DNA of 64,000 nucleotides from Methylosinus sp. LW4. Lineage in GTDB: Bacteria > Pseudomonadota > Alphaproteobacteria > Rhizobiales > Beijerinckiaceae. Positions 52,445 through 61,152 of this stretch are shown piece by piece. The stretch spans positions 3,234,667-3,298,666 of the forward strand of contig NZ_KB900626.1 in NCBI RefSeq assembly GCF_000379125.1, given 5' to 3'. Made by a program: the position numbers and the translations under genes. How positions within the stretch are numbered: position 1 is the stretch's first letter; each line of letters starts with the position of its first letter. The notes under the pieces were generated by a model. The model did no database searches and had not been told where the DNA came from. It worked only from the letters and a program-made list of their open reading frames with translations.

Positions 52445-52909
52445 ATGCGGCTCGCGGATTTGCTCTCCACAGAAGCGGTCATTCCCGCGCTCAAGGCGAA
52501 CAGCAAGAAGCAGGCGCTTCAGGAGCTGAGCGAGAAGGCGGCCGAGATTTCCGGCCTGCCCGCCCGCGAGATCTTCGACGCGCTGCTGCAGCGCGAGCGC
52601 CTCGGCTCCACCGGCATCGGCGACGGCGTCGCCATTCCGCATGGCAAGCTGGCGCGCATCAAGACGATCTTCGGGATTTTCGCGCGGCTGGAGCGGCCGA
52701 TCGACTTCGAGGCGCTCGACGGCGCGCCGGTCGATCTGATCTTTCTTTTGGTGACGCCGGAGGCTTCCGGCGCCGATCACCTCAAGGCGCTGGCCTGCGC
52801 GGCGCGCGTGCTGCGCGACCCTTCGATCGTGGCGACGATTCGCGCGACGCGGGACCCTTCGGCCCTCTATTCCATCATCGCGCAAACCTCCACGCCCCAC
52901 GCCGCCTGA
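52445..52909 (+). CDS. ptsN: PTS EIIA-Ntr regulatory protein
   Basis: This 154-residue output protein of the nitrogen/regulatory PTS has the phospho-acceptor His66 in GDGVAIPHGKL. The ATG at 52445 (MRLADLLSTEAVIPALKANSKKQAL) is the family start. It can accept phosphate from HPr, encoded 36 kb away in the same window, and in relatives controls potassium uptake, ABC transporters and phosphate sensing. Confidence 0.95.
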   Translation: MRLADLLSTEAVIPALKANSKKQALQELSEKAAEISGLPAREIFDALLQRERLGSTGIGDGVAIPHGKLARIKTIFGIFARLERPIDFEALDGAPVDLIFLLVTPEASGADHLKALACAARVLRDPSIVATIRATRDPSALYSIIAQTSTPHAA

Positions 52910-52951
52910 GGCCTTCGCGCCGCTGACGTCAGCCGGCCGCGATACGGCGAA

Positions 52952-52978
52952 GAAAAAGGCCGCGGATTACTCCGCGGC
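52952..52978 (-). terminator. Rho-independent terminator of the KGG gene
   Basis: On the minus strand the stem GCCGCGG/CCGCGGC with 6-nt loop is followed by CTTTTTCTT. The gene's stop codon lies in the loop. Read on the plus strand the hairpin is followed by no T-run, so it would end ptsN only weakly. Confidence 0.75.
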
Positions 52979-53245
52979 TGTTCTCGGCTTGCTGTGGGAG
53001 GCGTGGCCGCCCTTGCGTCCCGCCTCGGACGCGAGCTGGTGATCGCGGGAGAAGCTCCGCTTCGTCGGATCGACGCTCTGCCCGCCCTTGCGCCCGGCCT
53101 TGGCCGCCAGCTCGGGGTTCTGCGAGAAGCTGCGCTTTTCATCGGGAACGTTCTGGCCGCCCTTGCGCGCGATCGCCCGCTGCTTCTCGGGGTCCATCGA
53201 AGCAAAGCCACGGTTCGACTTTTTCGGTTCCTGGATCGCCGTCAT
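52967..53245 (-). CDS. KGG-motif stress protein (GsiB/YciG-like)
   Basis: This small hydrophilic protein of 92 residues is built from three KGG repeats: KQRAIARKGGQNV, LAAKAGRKGGQSV and LASEAGRKGGHAS, each following an SFSxNPE/SFSRDHQ-like spacer. Such proteins are induced by general stress and starvation. The start at 53245 (MTAIQEPKKSNRGFASMDPEKQ) has AGAGAAGG upstream. A sigma-EcfG-type promoter with one mismatch lies 32 bp upstream, and the general stress regulators are the next genes. Confidence 0.9.
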   Translation of the reverse strand: MTAIQEPKKSNRGFASMDPEKQRAIARKGGQNVPDEKRSFSQNPELAAKAGRKGGQSVDPTKRSFSRDHQLASEAGRKGGHASHSKPRTAAE

Positions 53246-53276
53246 ATCTTTTACCTTCTCTTGTCCCCCGGGAGTC

Positions 53277-53301
53277 AACGCCCGAGTCAAGACAAGGTTG
53301 C
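53277..53301 (-). promoter_or_regulatory. Candidate sigma-EcfG promoter of the KGG gene
   Basis: On the minus strand GCAAC-N16-CGTT matches the sigma-EcfG consensus GGAAC-N16/17-CGTT in eight of nine bases. The -10 lies 32 bp before the KGG start codon. Confidence 0.6.
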
Positions 53302-53398
53302 GCTCTATTCGCTTCCGATAGAAGTTTTTTTTGCCGCAATTCGGCCTGTGGTCTATACGTACGAGAATCAGCTATTACCTACGCTATGGCCTAATTGC

Positions 53399-54214
53399 TC
53401 ACTTGTGCTTATCATTGTATTTGAGATGGGACCGTCGGTCGAAAAACAAAGCTTGACTGATGATCGCTTTCAAGCTGTCGACGCTGAAAGGCTTGGCGAT
53501 GAGAAACGCCGGCTCCGGCGGCTCTCCGGTGAGAAAGCGCTCTGGATAGGCGGTGACGAAGATCACCGGGGTCGACAGCGCGCCCAGTATTTCATTGACC
53601 GCCTCGAGGCCGGAGCTGCCGTCCGCAAGCTGAATATCGGCCAGAATGAGGCCGGGTGGAGTCTTGGATATGGCCTCGACCGCCTCCTTATGGGTGCGCG
53701 CCACGGCGACGACCCGATGACCGAGCTCCTCGACCAGCCCGCGCAGATCGAGCGCGATCAGCGGCTCATCCTCTATGATGAGCACATCGGTCGCCAATTG
53801 GCCGGCGATCTCGGCGCTCGCCGTGTCGATGAGCGCCGCCGCCCGCGCCTCGGAGACCGCGAGCGCGCGCGCGATCTCGCCCAGCGAAAAACCCTCGAGC
53901 GCGCTCAGCAGAAAAGCGATGCGAGGCTGCAGCGATATGGCGTCGAGATTGCGCCGCGCGCCCGTCTCATCGTCGCTCGCGGCGCCGGAATGGTCGGTGT
54001 GGGCGTTGATCGGGCTCGACGTCCAGATTTCCAGAAACAGGCGATAGAGGGAGATTTTCAGATCCTCGTCGGCGACGAGGCGGGTGGGATCCGCCACCGC
54101 GGTCTCGAGCGTCGCCAGCACATAGGCGTCGCCCCCTTCGCGGCTGCCCGAGAGAGCGCGGGCGAAACGCCGCAAATAGGGCACATGCCTTAGAATAGCC
54201 TGAGAAATGGACAT
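53399..54214 (-). CDS. phyR: General stress anti-anti-sigma response regulator PhyR
   Basis: When phosphorylated it binds NepR and frees sigma-EcfG. The 271 residues comprise an N-terminal sigma-factor-like domain (about 1-135: ILRHVPYLRRFARALSGSREGGDAYV, LLSALEGFSLGEIARALAVS) and a C-terminal receiver with Glu148-Asp149 and phospho-Asp193 (LILADIQLADGSSG), plus VTAYPE and Lys in IAKPFS. The ATG at 54214 has GAGGGAC at suitable spacing; an ATG directly before it and an upstream one at 54253 are alternatives. It diverges from nepR-ecfG, the classical locus layout. Confidence 0.95.
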   Translation of the reverse strand: MSISQAILRHVPYLRRFARALSGSREGGDAYVLATLETAVADPTRLVADEDLKISLYRLFLEIWTSSPINAHTDHSGAASDDETGARRNLDAISLQPRIAFLLSALEGFSLGEIARALAVSEARAAALIDTASAEIAGQLATDVLIIEDEPLIALDLRGLVEELGHRVVAVARTHKEAVEAISKTPPGLILADIQLADGSSGLEAVNEILGALSTPVIFVTAYPERFLTGEPPEPAFLIAKPFSVDSLKAIISQALFFDRRSHLKYNDKHK

Positions 54215-54291
54215 CATGTCCCTCGTTTCGCGTTGCGAAAGTCGCGCCATCATGGCGCGCCGTGCTGCGTCAAATCGCCGCCGTATATATG

Positions 54292-54316
54292 GGAACTATT
54301 TGGTAAAATTAGCGTT
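54292..54316 (+). promoter_or_regulatory. Sigma-EcfG promoter of nepR-ecfG
   Basis: GGAAC (54292-54296), 16 nt, then CGTT (54313-54316) is a perfect match to the consensus of the alphaproteobacterial general stress sigma factor. It lies 82 bp before the nepR start and implies autoregulation. Confidence 0.9.
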
Positions 54317-54398
54317 GTGCGTGGGTCGGCGCAAAGCAGTATAGCGCGGCCGCGTCCGCTCGCCAGAGTCGGGCCTCACGGGAATTCTCGAGGAGCAG

Positions 54399-54716
54399 AT
54401 GGTAAAAAGCAGCCGGAAGTCCACTGCCGCAGCCTTGAGCACGAGCGAAAGCGCCAATGAAAGCATTCTGGAAGACGGCGCCCTGGTCGCGGCGCCCGAA
54501 GGGCTCGTTGTGCTGAATTCACGACGTCCCGCGCGGAGCGCGCGCGCCAAGGCGGCGGAGACCAGCGACCTCGGCGAGCAGATCGGCGAGCAGCTGCGCG
54601 GACTCTATGACGACGTTCTCAGCCAGCCGGTCCCGGATCGTTTCTTAGAGCTCTTGAACCGTCTCGAGAGCGACCCGATATCCCCGGAGCGGTCGAAGAC
54701 GCCCGGGGAGGGATAG
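54399..54716 (+). CDS. nepR: Anti-sigma factor NepR
   Basis: This 105-residue anti-sigma factor sequesters sigma-EcfG until PhyR-P takes it away. The conserved core is LGEQIGEQLRGLYDDVLSQPVPDRFLELLNRLE (about 58-90). The long Ser/Ala-rich N-terminus is typical and variable. Its stop overlaps the ecfG GTG start by 1 nt. A perfect sigma-EcfG promoter precedes it. Confidence 0.93.
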   Translation: MVKSSRKSTAAALSTSESANESILEDGALVAAPEGLVVLNSRRPARSARAKAAETSDLGEQIGEQLRGLYDDVLSQPVPDRFLELLNRLESDPISPERSKTPGEG

Positions 54717-55294
54717 TGTCGACATCCGAAGCGGCGAAAGCCCAAGGAAAGGGGACCAAAGCCGACCTCGTCGCGGCGATTCCCAATCTGCGCGCATTCG
54801 CGGTTTCGCTCTGCGGCAACGCCGATCGCGCCGACGATCTCGTCCAGGAGACGCTGGTCAAGGCCTGGAGCAGCCTCGCCTCCTTCACCGAAGGCACCAA
54901 TCTCACGGCCTGGCTGTTCACCATTCTCCGCAACATCCACTATAGCGACTATCGCAAGCGGCGCCGCGAGGCGCCGGACCCGGACGGCGCCATAGCGGCG
55001 CGGCTGGTGTCGCTGCCCGCGCAGAACGCGCATATGGATTTTCTCGATTTTCGCAGCGCGCTGCAGAAGCTGCCGCTCGACCAGCGCGAGGCGCTGATCC
55101 TCGTCGCCGCCTCCGGCCTCTCCTATGAGGAAGCCGCCGCCATCTGCAATTGCGCGCCCGGCACGATGAAGAGCCGCGTCAATCGCGCGCGCAATCGCCT
55201 CGCCGAGGTGCTCGCGCTGCGCTCCACCAGCGATATCGGCGATTCCTATTACATCGGCGAGCAATCGATTCTGCCGCGCACGGGCAATGATTGA
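54716..55294 (+). CDS. ecfG: General stress sigma factor EcfG
   Basis: This 192-residue ECF15-type sigma factor drives the general stress response. Region 2 is at about 20-85 ([27 protein letters not shown]), and region 4 at about 112-172 ([44 protein letters not shown]). The start is a GTG at 54716 overlapping the nepR stop, so translation is coupled. No EcfG-associated histidine kinase is adjacent. Confidence 0.95.
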   Translation: MSTSEAAKAQGKGTKADLVAAIPNLRAFAVSLCGNADRADDLVQETLVKAWSSLASFTEGTNLTAWLFTILRNIHYSDYRKRRREAPDPDGAIAARLVSLPAQNAHMDFLDFRSALQKLPLDQREALILVAASGLSYEEAAAICNCAPGTMKSRVNRARNRLAEVLALRSTSDIGDSYYIGEQSILPRTGND

Positions 55295-55356
55295 TAGACG
55301 GGCCGAAATGCCCCATAGGGAAGCTCGAGCCCGATCATTTTCCGCGAGCGAGACCG

Positions 55357-56763
55357 ATGACCGACAAGACGACCGAATTCCGAACCGAGCGCGATTCCTT
55401 TGGCGACATAGAGGTTCCGGCCTCCGCCTATTGGGGCGCGCAGACGGAGCGGTCGCGGCAGAATTTCCCCATCGGCGTCGGCCGCATGCCGATCGAGATC
55501 GTCCATGCGCTGGCGCGGGTCAAGCTCGCGGCCGCCGAGGCCAATCTCGAGAAGGGCCTGCTGAAGAGCGAGGTCGCCGCCGCAATTTCCGCCGCCGCCC
55601 GCGAGGTGATCGAGGGCAAGCTCGACGCGCATTTCCCGCTCGTCGTCTGGCAGACCGGCTCCGGCACGCAATCCAACATGAACGTCAACGAGGTGATCGC
55701 CAATCGCGCCAATGAGGCGCTGGGCGCCGGCCGCGGAGCCAAGGCGCCGGTCCACCCCAATGACCATGTCAATCTCGGCCAATCCTCCAACGACAGCTTC
55801 CCGACCGCCATTCATGTCGCCGCGGCCATCGCCATATCGCAGCGCCTGCTGCCGGCGGTGGAGCGGCTGCACGCCGCGCTCGCCGCCAAGTCCAAGGCCT
55901 TCGAGCATATCGTCAAGATCGGCCGCACCCATTTGCAGGACGCCACCCCGGTCACGCTGGGCCAGGAGTTTTCCGGCTATGCGGCGCAGGCCGAGTTCGG
56001 CGCCAAGCGCATCCGCCAGGGGCTCGAGGATTTGTTCCTGCTCGCCCAGGGCGGCACCGCCGTCGGCACCGGCGTGAACACTTACAAAGGCTTCGCCGAG
56101 GCGGTCGCGGCCAAGATCGCGGCGCAGACCGGCCTTCCCTTCCAGACCGCGCCGAATAAATTCGAGGCGCTCGCCGCCCATGACGCAGCCGTCTTCGCCC
56201 ATGGCGCGCTGAACGCGCTCGCCGCCGGCCTCTATAAGATCGGCTGCGACATTCGCCTGCTCGGCTGCGGCCCACGCGCCGGCCTCGCCGAGCTGAAGCT
56301 GCCGGAGAACGAGCCGGGCTCGTCGATCATGCCGGGCAAGGTCAATCCGACCCAGGTCGAAGCGCTGACCATGGTCTGCACGCGCGTCTTCGGCAATAAC
56401 GCCACCGTCACCTTCGCCGCCTCGCAGGGCCATCTCGAGCTGAATGTGCTGAAGCCGGTGATCGCCGCGGCGCTGCTCGAATCGACGATATTGCTCGCCG
56501 ACGGCATCGACAGCTTCATCACCCGCTGCATCGACGGGATCGAGCCGGACGAGGCGAATATCAAGAATTTCCTGGAGCGCTCGCTGATGCTGGTGACGGC
56601 GCTGGCGCCCAAGATCGGCTATGACGCCGCCTCCAAGATCGCCCGCGCCGCGCATCACAATGGCACGACGCTGCGCGAGGAGGCGCTGAAGTCCGGCAAG
56701 GTGACGGACGCCGAATTCGACGCGCTGGTGCGGCCGGAGAATATGCTCGCGCCGAATGATTGA
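55357..56763 (+). CDS. fumC: Fumarate hydratase, class II
   Basis: This oxygen-stable TCA-cycle enzyme interconverts fumarate and malate. Its 468 residues start [21 protein letters not shown], with [56 protein letters not shown] and the fumarase signature [13 protein letters not shown]. The ATG at 55357 is chosen over an open extension to 55291. It ends before repeat R5. Confidence 0.97.
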   Translation: MTDKTTEFRTERDSFGDIEVPASAYWGAQTERSRQNFPIGVGRMPIEIVHALARVKLAAAEANLEKGLLKSEVAAAISAAAREVIEGKLDAHFPLVVWQTGSGTQSNMNVNEVIANRANEALGAGRGAKAPVHPNDHVNLGQSSNDSFPTAIHVAAAIAISQRLLPAVERLHAALAAKSKAFEHIVKIGRTHLQDATPVTLGQEFSGYAAQAEFGAKRIRQGLEDLFLLAQGGTAVGTGVNTYKGFAEAVAAKIAAQTGLPFQTAPNKFEALAAHDAAVFAHGALNALAAGLYKIGCDIRLLGCGPRAGLAELKLPENEPGSSIMPGKVNPTQVEALTMVCTRVFGNNATVTFAASQGHLELNVLKPVIAAALLESTILLADGIDSFITRCIDGIEPDEANIKNFLERSLMLVTALAPKIGYDAASKIARAAHHNGTTLREEALKSGKVTDAEFDALVRPENMLAPND

Positions 56764-56826
56764 GGGCGGTCGAAACCCGATCATCGCGCATTCGGGCGCT
56801 ATAGGTTGAAGGGCAATCAGCCTCGC

Positions 56827-56945
56827 CCTCATGCTGAGGAGGCGGCGTAGCCGCCGTCTCGAAGCACGAGGGCGAGCTCCAGACGGCGCGCTGACGGTTT
56901 CCTCGTCCTTCGAGACGCCCGCTACGCGGGCTCCTCAGGACGAGG
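56827..56945. repeat. Inverted repeat R5 between fumC and the acetyltransferase operon
   Basis: Two 45-nt arms (56827-56871 and 56901-56945) are inverted copies with about 38 matching positions, 29 nt apart. Each arm has its own small hairpin (GGCGGC-gta-GCCGCC on the left, GCCCGC-tac-GCGGGC on the right), the same nested plan as R1. The outer motif CTGAGGAG...CTCGAAG resembles a common repeat of Hyphomicrobiales genomes. It separates two convergent units. Confidence 0.8.
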
Positions 56946-56983
56946 AAACCTTCGACTCACCGGACCGCGACCGAATCGATCGA

Positions 56984-57889
56984 TCACTTCACCACGCAGG
57001 CGCGCGCGATTCTCTCGAGACGGGCGCGGCCGTCGTCGGTCGCGGCGTCGGGCAGCGCATCCTCTCGCGCTGCCTCGCGCGCCGCGCAATCGCAAGCCGT
57101 CTCGCATTTTTGAGCATTGGCGCCAGACGCCACGCATTGCGCGCGGCAGGCTTCCTCGAAACGCGCATTCTGCATCGGCGCGAGCAGCATGGCGACGGCG
57201 GTGAAGCCGGCGAAGAACAAAGGCTGATGCAGGAGATAGAGCGCGAGGCTATGCCGCCCGAGCAAGGCGACGGCCCGCGTCGCCGCATTGCCTTGCGCGC
57301 CGGCGGCAGTCGCCGGGCGTAGACGCGCCAGCTTCCCCGCGCCGACGCCGAAGAGCAGCGCCCCCGCCCAGGGCGCGAGCGGACGATAATCATTGGTCAT
57401 CGGCTCGAAGGTCGAAAGCCCCGTCCACCAGAACCACGGCGCATCGAAGAAAGACGCCCGCGCGACGAAGGATGCGATGACCAAGGCGAAGCCCGCGGCG
57501 AAAGCTGCCGGCCAGGGCAGCCGCAGGAAAGGCGGAGCGAGCAGGCTCGCCGCCGCTATGCAATGCAGAATGCCGAAAAAGACGAAGCTCGACGGGAAGG
57601 CGATATAGGTCCCGGCGCTCACCAGCAGCGCGGCGCCGATGAGCAGCGCGAGCCGTCGCCAATAGGCGCGCGCGCGAAACGCCGTCCCCTGCGCGAGCGT
57701 CAGCGACAAGCCGGCGATGAACAGAAAGCTCGACGCGATCGCATGGCCGAACGCCTTATAGGCGTCCGAATAGGGGATGTCGGGATCGATATGGCCGAAA
57801 TGGCCGAGGTCCCAGCCGAAGTGAAAGGCGAACATCGCCAGCACGGCGAGGCCGCGCGCGACATCCAGCCAAAGAAGCCGCGCGGTCAT
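56984..57889 (-). CDS. HGSNAT-like (DUF1624) transmembrane acetyltransferase
   Basis: This 301-residue inner-membrane protein of the heparan-alpha-glucosaminide N-acetyltransferase/DUF1624 family would move acetyl from cytoplasmic acetyl-CoA to a sugar on the outer face. It has the start RLLWLDVARGLAVLAMFAFHFGWDL with the conserved Asp/Arg and His, about eight helices and the late motif LGRHSLALYLLHQPLFF. A Cys-rich, acidic hydrophilic tail follows (FEEACRAQCVASGANAQKCETACDCAAREAA) with six cysteines, unusual for the family. It is last of five genes; its start overlaps the upstream gene's stop by 4 nt. Confidence 0.85.
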   Translation of the reverse strand: MTARLLWLDVARGLAVLAMFAFHFGWDLGHFGHIDPDIPYSDAYKAFGHAIASSFLFIAGLSLTLAQGTAFRARAYWRRLALLIGAALLVSAGTYIAFPSSFVFFGILHCIAAASLLAPPFLRLPWPAAFAAGFALVIASFVARASFFDAPWFWWTGLSTFEPMTNDYRPLAPWAGALLFGVGAGKLARLRPATAAGAQGNAATRAVALLGRHSLALYLLHQPLFFAGFTAVAMLLAPMQNARFEEACRAQCVASGANAQKCETACDCAAREAAREDALPDAATDDGRARLERIARACVVK

Positions 57890-58872
57890 TTGACCGCCGT
57901 CGCCGCGGTCGATTGGAACTTGCCGAACACCATATCCGGCGCCGAGAGATTGTGCCGCGACGGCATGTGCCGGCCGAGCCAGATTTCCGTCGCCGGCGCG
58001 CCGGGAAAGCCGATGACCGGCGCCTCCTGCCAGCCTATGCCGCGCTTGGCGCGCCAGGCGACCAGCGCCGCGTCGCTCATCGATTGCGTGGTGTACATGG
58101 ACCGCAGCGAGGCGAAGGGCAGGCCGTCCGGCATTGCGTCGCTATAGGAGACATCGAGCACGATGCGATCCTGATCGATGGAGCCGAGACGAATCTTCGC
58201 CTCGCCGCCGCGGCGGAAGCGCAGGGTGAAGCTGCGCGCCTCGGGATCGAAGACGATCTCCTTCAGCGCGACGATGGGGCGCTCCTGCACCTCCACCGGG
58301 CCGATGAGGAAGGAGGAGCCATAGGCCGTCCAGCGCATGTCCTCGAACGGCAGCGGGCGCGCGCGCCAATAACCGTCCGGCGGATAGAAGACCAGAATTT
58401 CCTCCGCGCGCTCGCGATAGGTCATCCACAGCTGCACGAGATGAAAGCCCTTCTCCACCCGATCGCCGACGCGCACCGGCACGTCATTGGGCCGCCAGAA
58501 GGAGGGGAAAGTGTAGCCGACCAGCCAGAATTCCGGCGTCTCCCAAAAGGTGAGGCGGCGCGCGTCGGCGGCGAATTTGGAGTCATGCGAGAGATCGCAG
58601 CTCGTCCAATCCGGCGCCCAGCGGTCCGAGCCGATCATGCCGATATAGGAGGGATGAACCGCCTGCACGCGCATGCGCCGCACCTGCGGCGAGACGAAAT
58701 CCAGCTCGATATTGTCCTTCTCGGCGCAGAGCTCGGGCGTGGATCGGTTCTCGATCCGCACTTGCAGATCCTCCTCCGCCTCCAGCGCCTGCTGCGCGAA
58801 GGACGGCCGGGCGAAGGGCAGGCTGGAGGCGGCGAGGAGGAGCCGGCGGCGATCGATCAGCGATGCGGACAT
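57886..58872 (-). CDS. Exported protein of unknown function, Tat-type signal
   Basis: I do not recognise the family with certainty. The 328 residues begin with MSASLIDRRRLLLAASSLPF and a cleavage site near SFAQQA, a twin-arginine-like signal, so the folded protein would act in the periplasm. The mature part is beta-rich with many aromatic residues (TFWETPEFWLVGYTFPSFWRPNDVPV, FYPPDGYWRARPLPFEDMRW), as in carbohydrate-binding or glycoside-processing proteins. It overlaps the DUF1624 gene by 4 nt and follows the GT-C gene by 48 bp, so it should serve the same glycan-related pathway. Confidence 0.6.
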   Translation of the reverse strand: MSASLIDRRRLLLAASSLPFARPSFAQQALEAEEDLQVRIENRSTPELCAEKDNIELDFVSPQVRRMRVQAVHPSYIGMIGSDRWAPDWTSCDLSHDSKFAADARRLTFWETPEFWLVGYTFPSFWRPNDVPVRVGDRVEKGFHLVQLWMTYRERAEEILVFYPPDGYWRARPLPFEDMRWTAYGSSFLIGPVEVQERPIVALKEIVFDPEARSFTLRFRRGGEAKIRLGSIDQDRIVLDVSYSDAMPDGLPFASLRSMYTTQSMSDAALVAWRAKRGIGWQEAPVIGFPGAPATEIWLGRHMPSRHNLSAPDMVFGKFQSTAATAVK

Positions 58873-58920
58873 GGGCGGTATCGGATTCCTGTTACGGCGG
58901 ACGCGGCGATGCGCCGGATA

Positions 58921-60723
58921 TTATTGCGCAGGACGCAGGGCGAAAACATGGAAAGGCGAGCGCTCGAGTGGGATTTTCTCGAGAAAGGAGGGGCTCTCGC
59001 CACGCGCGAGGGCGGCCGCCAGCCCATGGGGCGCGCGCTCGATGAGGGCGTTGCCGGTCTCGCCGCCGTCGCACCAGAGCAGCAGCTCGGCGCCAGCGGC
59101 GCGCAGCAGGCGCTCGGCCGCGGCAGGGTCGGCCAGAAAAGCGTCGACCGCGAGGCGATTGCCGCGATTGTCGCGATGATAGGGCGCGGCGAAGACCTGA
59201 TGCGGCGTGAAGGCGAGAATATGCGCTCCCATATCGACGGGCGCGACGATGCGCGCCGGCGGCAGCGCCGCGAGGCCGGAGAAGGCCGCGGCCTCGAGGC
59301 AGGCGCGACGGGTCTCGCGCGGGGCGGCCTCGCCGTCCGATTGCAGCGCCACAGCGAGGCCCATGGGCGAGACGAAGAGGCAGAGCAGGCCGATCGAGAG
59401 CCAGCGCAGCAGCGGCATGACGTGCGCGAGGCGCGCCGATAGCGCGGCCGCCGCGCCGGCGAGCGCGATCATGGCCAGCGGCGTGACCGAGGAGAAGACG
59501 CGAATCTGCCAGAGCGCCGCGGCGAAGCCGATGAGAATCGCCGCCGCCAGCATGGCCCAGCGCCCGCGCGCGAGACCATGCTCCCGCCAGGCGAGGACAA
59601 TGGCGGCGAGGAGGCCGAGCAGCACCGGCGCGGCGGTGGAGACCATCAGGGCCGGATCGGAAATAAAAGCCTTCAGCGGCTTGGCCTCGGTGACATGGGA
59701 AAGCCAGAGATCGCGCAGCAGCGGATCGAGCCCGACCAGCGGATCGCCGAGACATTGCGGCGCGCTGGCGATGAAAGCCCCGAGCGCGGCCCCGCCGACG
59801 AGGCCGAGCGCGATGGCGCGGCGCGCAAACGTCTCGAGGCGCGGCGCGGCGGCGGCCAGCGCCGCGAAGCCGAGCGCGCCGACGATGATAGCGCGAATAT
59901 GGACGGCCGAATAGGCGTCGCAGGCCGAAAGGCCGTAGCGCGAAGGCGCGACAGTCGCCGCGTAAGCGAGCGGCGCGAAGACGAGCAGGCCGAGAGCGAA
60001 TGAGAGAAGGCGGCGCGACGCCGCCGCGCCTTCGATGAGGAAGAGGATCGCCGGCGCCGCCAACAGCACAATGAAGAAGGGAAGATTCTCGAGGCTGATT
60101 GCGAGCGACAGAGCGAGCGGCGCGGCGGCGGCCGCGAGCGCCAGAGGACGTTTCGCGTCGAGGCCGAGCGCGATGAGGCCGAATGTCGCCATCAGCAGCA
60201 CGATCTGCGGCGCATGATGATCGATGCGGCCCGGCGTGAATTGCATGAACATCGGCGCCGAGAGAAACACCAGCCAGACGGCGAGCATGCGCGCCGGGCG
60301 ATCCGCCATGACGCGCGCCACAAAGGCCGCGAGCGCGAAGAGCAGGGCGAGGCAGAGAAACGGAAAGGCGAGCCGCGTCGCGCGCTCCGCCATCTCCGGC
60401 GCGAGCAGCAGCCCGAACAGCAGATCGAGCGCGGCGAGCGGCGTATCGACGATGCGCGACCAATGCATGAAGAGCCCGTCCGGCGGATCGAGCCTTCGAG
60501 CCGTCATATCGAACCAGGATTGGCCGGCGAGGAGATCGCGCAGCTGCACGGCGCGCATGGCGTCGTCGGAATCGTAGAATTCGCCGGCGCTCCACACGGC
60601 GCGCGCGCGAGGGAGCGTCAATAGCGCAGCGCCGGCGAGCGCCGGGATAATGGCGGCGAGAAGCGGAATTTCACGACGCGTCCGCACATGGACGCGCGCC
60701 GTCTCGCCGGCGAGCGCGCTCAC
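58921..60723 (-). CDS. GT-C-type membrane glycosyltransferase (predicted)
   Basis: This 600-residue polytopic protein has about twelve membrane helices and a C-terminal periplasmic domain of about 130 residues. The first periplasmic loop has the acidic cluster GEFYDSDDAMRAVQ (Asp51, 53, 54) and later FTPGRIDHHAPQ, the layout of GT-C enzymes that use polyprenyl-phosphate sugars (STT3/ArnT-like). The start is a GTG at 60723 overlapping the GtrA stop (GTGA). A longer frame to 60993 is antisense noise. Sugar and acceptor are unknown. Confidence 0.75.
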   Translation of the reverse strand: MSALAGETARVHVRTRREIPLLAAIIPALAGAALLTLPRARAVWSAGEFYDSDDAMRAVQLRDLLAGQSWFDMTARRLDPPDGLFMHWSRIVDTPLAALDLLFGLLLAPEMAERATRLAFPFLCLALLFALAAFVARVMADRPARMLAVWLVFLSAPMFMQFTPGRIDHHAPQIVLLMATFGLIALGLDAKRPLALAAAAAPLALSLAISLENLPFFIVLLAAPAILFLIEGAAASRRLLSFALGLLVFAPLAYAATVAPSRYGLSACDAYSAVHIRAIIVGALGFAALAAAAPRLETFARRAIALGLVGGAALGAFIASAPQCLGDPLVGLDPLLRDLWLSHVTEAKPLKAFISDPALMVSTAAPVLLGLLAAIVLAWREHGLARGRWAMLAAAILIGFAAALWQIRVFSSVTPLAMIALAGAAAALSARLAHVMPLLRWLSIGLLCLFVSPMGLAVALQSDGEAAPRETRRACLEAAAFSGLAALPPARIVAPVDMGAHILAFTPHQVFAAPYHRDNRGNRLAVDAFLADPAAAERLLRAAGAELLLWCDGGETGNALIERAPHGLAAALARGESPSFLEKIPLERSPFHVFALRPAQ

Positions 60724-61151
60724 GCAGACGCCTTGGCGGCCGGCGCCGAGAAGAGAAGCGCGCGGCGCGCGGTGAAATTGAACAGGAAGACGACGCCGGC
60801 GGTCGGAATTTTCGCAAAGGCGGGATCGAAGCCGAGACGGCCGACGAGGAGCAGCATCAGCGCCTCGGTGACGAGCAAGCCGGCGAGGCCGATGGCGCAG
60901 AAAAGCGTGAATTCCGACGCCGGCCGCACGCTGCGCCGATCGCGGAACACCAGACTTATGCTGAGCGCATAGACGAGCGCGAGCCCGCCGCAAAAGCCGA
61001 TCGCCGCCGCGACGAGATAGGGCACGCCGAGTGTCTTATGACAGAGCAGCAGCAGCCCATAGTCGAGCGCCAGCGCCGCGCCGCTCGCCAGCCCATAAGC
61101 GATGAGATCGCGCAGCACGCGCGTGGCGGCGAAGACGCGATGCGTCGACAC
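60720..61151 (-). CDS. GtrA-like polyprenyl-phosphate-sugar flippase
   Basis: This 143-residue protein has four transmembrane helices of the GtrA family (DLIAYGLASGAALALDYGLLLLC, YLVAAAIGFCGGLALVYALS, FTLFCAIGLAGLLVTEALMLLL, IPTAGVVFLFNFTARRALLF), thought to flip lipid-linked sugars for a GT-C transferase. The start is a GTG at 61151, 1 nt after the stop of the flavoprotein gene; its stop overlaps the GT-C start. Confidence 0.88.
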   Translation of the reverse strand: MSTHRVFAATRVLRDLIAYGLASGAALALDYGLLLLCHKTLGVPYLVAAAIGFCGGLALVYALSISLVFRDRRSVRPASEFTLFCAIGLAGLLVTEALMLLLVGRLGFDPAFAKIPTAGVVFLFNFTARRALLFSAPAAKASA

Positions 61152-61152
61152 G

